Source of the DNA: Alcanivorax sp. DSM 26293
Lineage (GTDB): Bacteria; Pseudomonadota; Gammaproteobacteria; Pseudomonadales; Alcanivoracaceae
Direction: 5' to 3'
Assembly: GCF_900107995.1 (NCBI RefSeq)
Contig: NZ_FNUM01000001.1
Span: 693,695 to 757,694 of the forward strand
Length of the DNA stretch: 64,000 bases
In this document: positions 57,266 to 64,000 of the stretch, one piece after another
Position numbering within the stretch: position 1 is the stretch's first letter
Layout: each line of letters opens with the position of its first letter
The notes under the pieces: generated by a model
Databases searched by the model: none
The model's input: the letters and a program-made list of their open reading frames with translations, nothing else
Told to the model about the DNA's origin: nothing
Position numbers and translations under genes: made by a program

Positions 57266-58237
57266 ATGAGCAAACCGGTAATTACGGTGCTGATGGCCGA
57301 GGATGAACCCTCCATGCCCGGGCTTGAAGCCCTTGCGGGGCAAGCGGAGGTTCGCGAGGCCCGGCATCGGGAGGAGCTGGAAGCCGCCCTTCCGGAAACG
57401 GAAATTTTGCTGGTGACCGATTTCCGCACCGAGATGCTGCAGGAAGTCTGGCCCGATCCCTGCAAAATTCGCTGGATACACGCCACCAGCGCGGGGGTGG
57501 ATGCCCTGATGATTCCCCAAGTGCGTGACAGCGACATTCCTGTCACCAATGCCAGAGGTATTTTTGACAGGGGTATTGCCGAATATGTGCTCGGCGCCAT
57601 GTTGCTGTTTGCCAAGGACACGCTCACCAACCTGTCGCTGATGAAGGAACACCGCTGGCAGCACCGGGAAACCCGTCTACTGCGAAACAGCCGGGCCTTG
57701 GTGGTAGGTGCCGGCTCCATTGGCCGGGAAGTGGCAACCGTACTGGGCGCCCTGGGCGTCAGCGTAGTGGGCACCGCCCGCAACGCCCGGGAGGATGCAG
57801 CGTTTGAGCGGGTGCATGCCCAACAGGATCTGCCCGATCTTCTCCCTGAAGCGGATTACGTCATCATTACCGCACCACTGACGCCGCAAACCGAAGGGCT
57901 GTTCGACGCTGACCAGTTCCTGCGCATGAAGCCCGGTGCGGTACTGATCAATGTGGGGCGCGGCCCCATCGTGGAAACGTCAGCGCTGCTGGCCGCCCTG
58001 CAAAGCGGGCATCTGGGCGGCGTTGCTCTGGACGTGTTCGAAGAAGAACCCCTGCACGCCAACCACCCGCTCTGGGATGAACCCAAGGCCATGCTGTCCG
58101 CCCATATGGCCGGGGACTTTATCGGCTGGCGAGCCGCGCTGGGTCAGCAATTTGTCGATAACTTTCAACGCTGGCAGAAAGGGGAACCGCTCAACAACCC
58201 GGTCAGCAAGGAGCACGGCTACGTCAGTAATGCCTGA
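57266..58237 (+). CDS. D-isomer-specific 2-hydroxyacid dehydrogenase family protein
   Basis: A 323-aa NAD(P)-dependent enzyme that interconverts 2-oxoacids and D-2-hydroxyacids. The Rossmann motif GAGSIG (148-153) is present. Catalytic Arg R232 (NVGRGPIV), Glu E261 (FEEEPLH) and His H280 (LSAHMAGD) are all intact. The WIHATSAGVDAL segment and overall shape suggest the GhrA-like glyoxylate/hydroxypyruvate reductase side of the family. It lies 35 bp after the aminotransferase, so it is probably in the same transcript. Confidence 0.85.
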   Translation: MSKPVITVLMAEDEPSMPGLEALAGQAEVREARHREELEAALPETEILLVTDFRTEMLQEVWPDPCKIRWIHATSAGVDALMIPQVRDSDIPVTNARGIFDRGIAEYVLGAMLLFAKDTLTNLSLMKEHRWQHRETRLLRNSRALVVGAGSIGREVATVLGALGVSVVGTARNAREDAAFERVHAQQDLPDLLPEADYVIITAPLTPQTEGLFDADQFLRMKPGAVLINVGRGPIVETSALLAALQSGHLGGVALDVFEEEPLHANHPLWDEPKAMLSAHMAGDFIGWRAALGQQFVDNFQRWQKGEPLNNPVSKEHGYVSNA

Positions 58238-58303
58238 GGCAAGAGCCTGACCGCAGCCCTACGCAGAGAAACACAGGATTAGCGTCAACCAGGAGTGATG
58301 CCG

Positions 58304-59710
58304 ATGAGCAAGGAACTACTGACCATGAGCGCCCAGGCGCTGAAAGCCGCCTACCAGACCGGCGCCCTCTCCCCCGTAGAGGTTTGCTCCAACCTGCTGG
58401 ACCATATCGAAAAGCATGACCCGGCCCTGAATGCCTGGTGCCTGATTGACCGCGATACCACCCTGCAATGGGCCCGTGAATCCGAACAACGCTATCAGCA
58501 AGGCACTCCGGAAGGGTTACTGGATGGCGTACCGGTGGCCGTCAAGGATGTCTTCCTCACTCCCATGTGGCCGACCCTGAAAGGCTCCAAAACCATCGAC
58601 CCTGCCTCTACCCTGAACAAACGCTCCCCGGCGGTGGCCGCTCTGGAGCGCCATGGCTATGTCCCTCTGGGCAAGACCACGACCCCGGAGTTCGGCTGGA
58701 AAGGGATTACCGACAGCCCCTTGTGCGGGCCCACCAACAACCCCTGGGACCCATCCAAAACCGCCGGCGGCAGCAGCGGCGGCAGTTCCGCCGCGGTCTC
58801 CGCGGGCATGGCCCCACTGGCGCTTGGCACCGATGCCGGCGGCTCTATTCGCATCCCCGCCAGCTTCTGCGGCATCGTCGGCCACAAGCCCACTTTCAGC
58901 GAGGTCCCGCACTGGCCCGCCAGCCCGTTTGGCACCCTCGCCCACGCCGGCCCCATGACCCGTTCCGTGGCGGACGCCGCCCTCATGATGAACGTGATGT
59001 GCGAAGCCGATGCCCGCGACAGCCTGGCCGCCCCCCGCCGTCATATTGATTATCTGGCGGCGCTGGACCAACCCATGAAGGGCCTGAAAATCGCCATGAG
59101 CACCAACCTGGGTTATGTGGATGTGGATCCGGATATCGAGAAAGCGTTCAAGGACGCCGCCAGGGTATTTGAAGATCTGGGCGCCACCATCACTGAAGCC
59201 GACCCCGGATTCAGCAATCCGCTGGCCGCGTTCAGTCACCTTTTCTATAGCGGTGCGGCCAATGCCATGCGTGATCTCGGTGAGCGCCAACGCAGCCTGA
59301 TGGACCCGGCGTTGATTGAAGTCGCCACCAAGGCCGAGAAACTCTCCATGCTGGATTACCTGGGCGCCATGAACGAGCGCATGGCGGTCAGCGAACGCAT
59401 GGCGGTCTTTCACACCAAATACGATTTGCTGATTACTCCGACCCTGCCTCTTGGGGCGTTCGACACCAACCGCGAAGTACCGGTGGACTGGCCCAGCACC
59501 CGCTGGCCCACCTGGACCCCATTTACCTATCCGTTCAACCTGACTGGCCAGCCGGCACTGTCAGTGCCCATGGGGCTGGACAGCAAGGGCCTGCCCATGG
59601 GGCTGCAGATTGTCGGTGCCCGTTTCGACGATGCCCGGGTCCTGGCCGCCGGGCACGCCTTCGAGCAAGCCAAGCCATTCACCCTGTTGCCACCATTGCT
59701 GCAACACTAG
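58304..59710 (+). CDS. Amidase-signature family hydrolase
   Basis: A 468-aa amidase with the Ser-cisSer-Lys triad intact: K81 (VAVKDVF), S157 (AGGSSGGSSAA) and S181 (DAGGSIRIP). It lacks the GatC/GatB context and is distinct from the gatA in this window, so it is a catabolic amidase rather than a tRNA enzyme. The substrate is unknown. It could release ammonia from an omega-amide that the neighbouring aminotransferases then process. I use ATG 58304, 8 bases after AGGAG; GTG 58295 and ATG 58298 are alternatives. Confidence 0.87.
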   Translation: MSKELLTMSAQALKAAYQTGALSPVEVCSNLLDHIEKHDPALNAWCLIDRDTTLQWARESEQRYQQGTPEGLLDGVPVAVKDVFLTPMWPTLKGSKTIDPASTLNKRSPAVAALERHGYVPLGKTTTPEFGWKGITDSPLCGPTNNPWDPSKTAGGSSGGSSAAVSAGMAPLALGTDAGGSIRIPASFCGIVGHKPTFSEVPHWPASPFGTLAHAGPMTRSVADAALMMNVMCEADARDSLAAPRRHIDYLAALDQPMKGLKIAMSTNLGYVDVDPDIEKAFKDAARVFEDLGATITEADPGFSNPLAAFSHLFYSGAANAMRDLGERQRSLMDPALIEVATKAEKLSMLDYLGAMNERMAVSERMAVFHTKYDLLITPTLPLGAFDTNREVPVDWPSTRWPTWTPFTYPFNLTGQPALSVPMGLDSKGLPMGLQIVGARFDDARVLAAGHAFEQAKPFTLLPPLLQH

Positions 59711-59777
59711 ACACGTGTTTTGCGGCGCGCCGTCGCCGCCGCCTGAAGAGCGGCGCATCAAAAAGAAGGAGCACATG

Positions 59778-60983
59778 ATGGGCAATATCAATCTGGATAC
59801 GGATTTCTACGAAAGCGAAGACCCGATCTGGAACCCGGCGCTGCTCACCATTCCGGTGCCGGGCATTCGTCGCATGGTGAATCTGGCATCGGACCTGGAC
59901 AATGTCATCCATCTCTCCATTGGCCAACCGGATTTCAAGCCCCCGGGCCATGTTATCCAGGCCGCCGTGGATGCCCTCAACGCCGGGCAGACCGGCTACA
60001 CCATGGACGCGGGCCTGCCGGAACTGCTCGAAGCCCTGGCTGAATACTACAGCCACCGGTACCAACGCCCGCTGGTGCCGGAAAACCTGATGATCACCAC
60101 CGGCGCCACCGAGGCGATCTATCTGGCGCTCACCGCCACTTCTGCACCCGGGCGGGAGTTCATCGTGCCCGACCCGTCATTCATGCTGTACGGCCCCCTG
60201 ATCCGCATGAATGGCGGCACCGTAAAGACCATTGCAACCCGGGCAGAGAACAACCATCAGCTTGACCCCCAGGAAGTGATTGATGCCATGGGGCCGAATA
60301 CCTTTGCCGTGGTCCTCAATTCCCCCAGCAACCCCACCGGCACCATCTACCCACGGGAAACCATTGAAGCCATCGTGGAAGAAGCGGCCTACCGGGGCAT
60401 TCATGTGATCAGTGACGAGGTCTATGACCACCTGATCTATGACGGTCGGGATTACCCCAGCGTGCTGTCCTGCTGCTCGGACCTGGACCATGTGATGGTG
60501 ATCAGCAGCTTCTCGAAAACCTTTTCCATGGCCGGCATGCGCATCGGCTGGCTGATCGGCAGCCAGGGCGCCATCAAGAAATTGCGTCGCTACCACATGT
60601 TCACCACCACGGTAGCCAACACCCCCTGCCAGTGGGCCGGGGTTGCTGCGCTGCGCGGCAGCAACGACTTTATTGACAGCATGGTGGCGGAATACCAGCA
60701 TCGTCGGGACCGGCTGGTGGAACTGGTGGAACAGACCCCGTACCTGACCGGATACCAGCCTGATGGCGCCTTTTATTTGTTCCCGTCGCTGCCGGATGGG
60801 GTGGACGGCGCCAATGTGGCCCTGAAAATGCTGCGCGAAACCGGCGTCTGCACCATCCCCGGCGACACCTTCGGGGAAGCCGGCAAACACGCCCTGCGCA
60901 TCAGCTATTCCACCTCCCTGGACCAGATCGAGGAAGCCTTTGAACGCATCATCCCGTGGATGAAAAAACAGAACTTCGGGTAA
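59778..60983 (+). CDS. Class I/II aminotransferase
   Basis: A 401-aa fold-type I PLP aminotransferase with N185 (NSPSNPTGTI), D213/Y216 (ISDEVYDHLIY), PLP lysine K247 (SSFSKTFSMAGMRIGW) and the substrate-binding Arg in KHALRISYST. It resembles aspartate/aromatic-type aminotransferases active on 2-amino acids; the substrate is unknown. ATG 59778 is chosen because AAGGAG is then 7 bases upstream; ATG 59775 directly precedes it. It ends the catabolic cluster; element J begins 2 bp after the stop. Confidence 0.87.
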   Translation: MGNINLDTDFYESEDPIWNPALLTIPVPGIRRMVNLASDLDNVIHLSIGQPDFKPPGHVIQAAVDALNAGQTGYTMDAGLPELLEALAEYYSHRYQRPLVPENLMITTGATEAIYLALTATSAPGREFIVPDPSFMLYGPLIRMNGGTVKTIATRAENNHQLDPQEVIDAMGPNTFAVVLNSPSNPTGTIYPRETIEAIVEEAAYRGIHVISDEVYDHLIYDGRDYPSVLSCCSDLDHVMVISSFSKTFSMAGMRIGWLIGSQGAIKKLRRYHMFTTTVANTPCQWAGVAALRGSNDFIDSMVAEYQHRRDRLVELVEQTPYLTGYQPDGAFYLFPSLPDGVDGANVALKMLRETGVCTIPGDTFGEAGKHALRISYSTSLDQIEEAFERIIPWMKKQNFG

Positions 60984-60984
60984 A

Positions 60985-61136
60985 AGGCGAGGTGCGAGTC
61001 ACGAGAAGCGAGTCGCGAAAGGCGAAAGGCGAAACCGGTTTTGTCGTAACTCGCATCTACAGAAACAAAAAAGCCGCGAACAATCGCGGCTTTTTTGGGT
61101 TTAGCTATTAACGATGAATTGTTAACTATTCACTGC
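60985..61136. repeat. Hybrid heptad-arm element J
   Basis: The left part (60985-61034) is a tandem of GCGAGT-family 7-mers (TGCGAGT, CACGAGA, AGCGAGT, CGCGAAA, GGCGAAA, GGCGAAA), with a short complement near 61045-61061. The right part (61104-61136) is a CTATTAA/CTATTCA arm of the family used by elements A, C, D and F, preceded by GGGTTTAGCT. A terminator lies between. The two arms therefore belong to different heptamer families. Confidence 0.75.
61067..61096. terminator. Bidirectional intrinsic terminator
   Basis: A6-GCCGCGA (61067-61079), a 4-base loop and TCGCGGC-T6 (61084-61096) form a perfect stem with A and T tracts on both sides. It separates the convergent aminotransferase and secF. 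Confidence 0.92.
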
Positions 61137-61138
61137 TT

Positions 61139-62068
61139 TTACGGTGTTTCATCCAGCTCTTCCGGTTCCGGAATCAGGAAATCTTCCTTGGTCACCTTCA
61201 TCATGAACAGAATGTTGGTGACCACGTAGATGGATGAATAGGTACCCACCAACACCCCGACGATCAGGGCTTCGGAAAACGCCTTCATCACTTCACCGCC
61301 GAAGAAGAACAGCGCCACCAATACCAGCAGGGTGGTCAAGGAGGTATTGATGGTCCGGGTCAGCGTCTGGTTCACCGCACCATTGATAATGGCTTCCGGA
61401 TCCGTTTCCCGGGTATTGCGGAACTCGTCTCGAATCCGGTCCGCCACTACGATGGAGTCATTCAGCGAGTAACCAATCAGCGCCAGCACCGCCGCCAGCA
61501 CCGTCAGATCAAATGGCCACTGCAACAGTGAAAACAGACCCAGCACGACAATCACATCGTGGAACAGGGCCACCACCGTCGCCACACCGAACTTGTTGGA
61601 AAAACGAAACCAGACGTAGAGCATCATCAAGCCCAACGCCAGCAGCATGGCCGTACCGGATTCATCACGCAGTTCATCGCCCACCTGTGGGCCGACAAAC
61701 TCCACCTTCAGCAATTCCAGATCACTGTTCTCAGCCTTGAGTGCATCGAATACCACGTAGCCGATCTTGTCCGCATCCACGCTGTCTTTTGGCGCCACAC
61801 GGATATTCACTTCCTTGGGCGAACCATAATGCTGGACCACCGCGTCGCCGAAACCGGCCTCGGACAGATCCGCTCTTGTCTGCGACAGCTCCACATCCAC
61901 CGGACTTTTCACCACGATGGTAGTACCACCAGTGAAATCCAGGCCCAGATTCAGGCCCCGGGTCACCAACAGCACCACAGAGATCACTACCAGCGCGATG
62001 GAAAGGATTCCCAGAGGTTTCCGGGCACCCATAAAATTGACGTTCATTTCTGCCTTACTCATCGCCAT
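61139..62068 (-). CDS. secF: Protein translocase subunit SecF
   Basis: Inner-membrane partner of SecD, which uses the proton-motive force to pull proteins across after SecYEG. It has 309 aa and six membrane segments: one near 17-35, a periplasmic domain (GLDFTGGTTIVV onward, about 38-130) and five more from about 137. IGYSLNDSIVVADRIRD and the TLTRTINTSLTTLL segment are the family signatures. I use ATG 62068, 5 bases after GAGG; GTG 62071 and ATG 62062 are close alternatives. secD ends 7 bp upstream. The stop codon is 2 bp from element J. Confidence 0.96.
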   Translation of the reverse strand: MAMSKAEMNVNFMGARKPLGILSIALVVISVVLLVTRGLNLGLDFTGGTTIVVKSPVDVELSQTRADLSEAGFGDAVVQHYGSPKEVNIRVAPKDSVDADKIGYVVFDALKAENSDLELLKVEFVGPQVGDELRDESGTAMLLALGLMMLYVWFRFSNKFGVATVVALFHDVIVVLGLFSLLQWPFDLTVLAAVLALIGYSLNDSIVVADRIRDEFRNTRETDPEAIINGAVNQTLTRTINTSLTTLLVLVALFFFGGEVMKAFSEALIVGVLVGTYSSIYVVTNILFMMKVTKEDFLIPEPEELDETP

Positions 62069-62075
62069 CACCGCC

Positions 62076-63956
62076 TCAGATACTCAGTTTGGCCGGTGCA
62101 CGGGCACCGCGACCGTAGATCATTTCCACCATGGCACGGGTGCCGATGATGGACGTGAACATGGAAGTGAGAATGCCGATGAACAGGGTTACCGCGAACC
62201 CCTGTACCGACCCGGTACCGGCAGCAAACAGGATCACCGCCACGATCAGGGTGGTGATATTGGCATCCAGAATGGTGGTGAAGGCCTTGCCGTAGCCCTC
62301 TTCAATGGCTTGCAGCGGCTTGAGGCCACGGCGCAGATCTTCTTTCACCCGCTCGAAAATCAGCACGTTGGCGTCCACCGCCATACCCACGGTCAGTACG
62401 ATACCGGCAATGCCGGGCAGGGTCAGGGTTGCACCGGGAATCAGTGACATGATGCCAACGATGATCACCAGGTTGCCGAGCAGGGCCACATTGGCCACCA
62501 GGCCAAACACCTTGTACCAGACCACCATAAAGATCAGCACCAGGACCAGGCCCAGCGCCATGGACTTGAGGCCGGCTTCGATATTTTCCGCACCCAGGCT
62601 CGGGCCCACGGTACGCTCTTCGACAATGCTCACCGGCGCCGCCAGAGAACCGGCACGCAGCAGCAGGGCCAGCTCGGAGGCTTCCGCCGGGTTGTCCAGA
62701 CCGGTGATGCGGAAACGGCTGCCCAGGGTATCCTGAATGGTGGCCACGTTGATCACGTACTTGTCCGTGGTGCTGACCATCTTGTCCACGGTGTTGCCAT
62801 CGGCATCGGTGGTCTTCTGGACATCGGTCTTGGTCTCGATGAACAGCACCCCCATGGGGTTACCCACATTCTTGCCGGTGATGCGCTGCATGCGCTTGGC
62901 GCCATCCCCGTCCAGCGTCACATTCACTTCCGGTGAACCGTTCTGCTGATCGAAGCCCATACGCGCATCAATGACCTGGTCACCGGTGGCGATCTTGGAC
63001 TTGCTCAAGGCAACAATACGGCCTTCCTGGCCCTTGAAGGGGAAAAACTCCAGCCCCGGGGGTGCTACCCCGGTGCGCAGGCGCGCAGACGACACGCTGT
63101 TGTCCACCAGGCGAAATTCCAGGGTCGCGGTACGACCAAGGATCCGGCGGGCCTGGGACGCATCCTGAATCCCCGGCAACTGCACCACAATCCGGTCGGA
63201 GCCCTGGCGCTGCACCACGGCTTCCGCCACACCCAGTTCGTTGACCCGCTTGTTCAGGGCGGTGCGGTTCTGATCCACCGCATAGTCCTGCATTTCCTTG
63301 AGCGCACTGTCATTCAGTGTCAGCACCACTTCCGGGCTGTCACCCGCCGGCTTCATGGCAAAGTTATCCAGTGCGCGGCGCAATGGCGCCCGGGCCGCAT
63401 CGGCGGCCACCTGATCTGCAAAGGTGGCAGTAATGGTGGTGCCATCCACCGCCACGCTGCGATAGCGAACCCCGGCATCACGCAGGGTCAGCTTGGCATT
63501 CCCCGCCCAGGCTTCCATGCGGCTGGTCACCACGTCGTCCATATCCACCTGCAGCAGGAAATGCACCCCGCCCCGCAGATCCAGCCCCAGGTTCATGGGG
63601 CTGGCACCCACAGCACGCAGCCATTGGGGGGTGGTCGCCGCCAGGTTCAAGGCCACCACGTAGTTATCGCCCAACAGGTTGGCCGCGATTTCCCGTGCGC
63701 GAAGTTGTGCCTCCGTATCATCCAGGCGGACCAGCAGCGAGGTACCAACCGTTTCACCTGGCCCGTGGTTGAGACCGGCATCATCCAGAGCGCCAAGCAC
63801 CCTCTGACGAGCCACATCGGTGACTTCACCACCGGCCTCTGCGTGGCTGATCTGGATGGCAGGCGCATCGGGGTAAAGATTGGGGAGCGCGTACAGGCCG
63901 CAGACGATCAGAGCGGTCAGTAGCAGGAAAAATTTCCAGCGGGGGTAGCGGGTCAT
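62076..63956 (-). CDS. secD: Protein translocase subunit SecD
   Basis: This pairs with SecF in the Sec translocon. It has 626 aa: an N-terminal helix (FFLLLTALIVCGLYALP), a large periplasmic region starting with the P1 hinge (LGLDLRGGVHFLLQVD, about 122-137), EFRLVDNSV and the conserved GLESMALG-like AGLKSMALGL before the last five membrane helices, which contain TLPGIAGIVLTVGMAVDANV. ATG 63956 has GGAAAG upstream. Only 44 bp remain to the window end, where yajC would be expected but cannot be seen. Confidence 0.97.
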   Translation of the reverse strand: MTRYPRWKFFLLLTALIVCGLYALPNLYPDAPAIQISHAEAGGEVTDVARQRVLGALDDAGLNHGPGETVGTSLLVRLDDTEAQLRAREIAANLLGDNYVVALNLAATTPQWLRAVGASPMNLGLDLRGGVHFLLQVDMDDVVTSRMEAWAGNAKLTLRDAGVRYRSVAVDGTTITATFADQVAADAARAPLRRALDNFAMKPAGDSPEVVLTLNDSALKEMQDYAVDQNRTALNKRVNELGVAEAVVQRQGSDRIVVQLPGIQDASQARRILGRTATLEFRLVDNSVSSARLRTGVAPPGLEFFPFKGQEGRIVALSKSKIATGDQVIDARMGFDQQNGSPEVNVTLDGDGAKRMQRITGKNVGNPMGVLFIETKTDVQKTTDADGNTVDKMVSTTDKYVINVATIQDTLGSRFRITGLDNPAEASELALLLRAGSLAAPVSIVEERTVGPSLGAENIEAGLKSMALGLVLVLIFMVVWYKVFGLVANVALLGNLVIIVGIMSLIPGATLTLPGIAGIVLTVGMAVDANVLIFERVKEDLRRGLKPLQAIEEGYGKAFTTILDANITTLIVAVILFAAGTGSVQGFAVTLFIGILTSMFTSIIGTRAMVEMIYGRGARAPAKLSI

Positions 63957-64000
63957 AATACTTTCCGGTGTTGCCGGTCCTTGGGCCCGGGAATGAAAAG

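Noticed and set aside
58304-59710. A second GatA
   Set aside because: The amidase triad is shared, but sequence outside the signature and the catabolic neighbourhood differ from gatA at 32659-34131.

Overview
This 64 kb window is a continuous stretch of gammaproteobacterial chromosome, roughly 60 % GC by eye. It is dense with housekeeping genes whose order closely follows the Pseudomonas chromosome (algW-his-murA-ibaG, kds/lpt-rpoN-PTS(Ntr), pmbA/darP/tldD-yhdP-maf-mre-gat, prmC-prfA-hemA, lolB-ispE-tRNA-Gln-prs-rplY-pth-ychF, suhB-trmJ-cysE, secDF). Several blocks that lie apart in Pseudomonas are fused here. Lipid-related enzymes and this synteny make a marine gammaproteobacterium near Alcanivorax the best guess, but nothing in the window proves the genus. 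There are no transposases, integrases, phage genes, CRISPR arrays or rRNA genes.

Layout. 0-9.2 kb: a truncated Nif3-like gene, periplasmic protease algW, a DUF4139 secreted protein, the minus-strand run mlaC-ibaG-murA-hisG-hisD-hisC. 9.3-18 kb: plus-strand LPS genes kdsD-kdsC-lptC-lptA-lptB, then sigma-54 and the nitrogen PTS (rpoN-hpf-ptsN-rapZ-ptsO) and mgtE. 18-32 kb: pmbA and a membrane protein, darP, then the minus-strand group mreB-mreC-mreD, maf-yhdP-nitrilase-tldD, a cyclic-nucleotide-binding protein and a MORN/caspase-like lipoprotein. 32-37.7 kb: gatCAB, a crotonase, another cyclic-nucleotide-binding protein. 37.7-42 kb: hemA-prfA-prmC-moeB on the minus strand. 42-50 kb: TPR lipoprotein-lolB-ispE, tRNA-Gln, prs, rplY-pth, a GST and ychF. 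50-53 kb: cysE, trmJ, suhB. 53-61 kb: a six-gene catabolic cluster (gabD, malate/tartrate-type dehydrogenase, two aminotransferases, 2-hydroxyacid dehydrogenase, amidase). 61-64 kb: secD-secF.

The most distinctive feature is between the genes. At least ten gaps hold modular elements in which tandem 7-base repeats form two mutually complementary arms. Four of them enclose the same GC-rich hairpin core (GAGGCCGCG...CGCGGCCTC), but with arms of different heptamer families. Others are hybrids, or are joined to a 33-bp perfect palindrome or to CACAGAG nonamer arrays. Some of these repeats supply the final codons of neighbouring proteins. The 53-61 kb catabolic cluster sits where suhB and secF are close in Pseudomonas, and is bracketed by an identical 24-bp copy of one of these repeats in direct orientation.

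Other points of note: a membrane-anchored MORN plus C13 (caspase-fold) protein next to a cyclic-nucleotide sensor and TldD; a sigma-54-type promoter in front of rpoN itself; a ten-G tract inside yhdP; and mlaC standing without mlaFED or mlaB.
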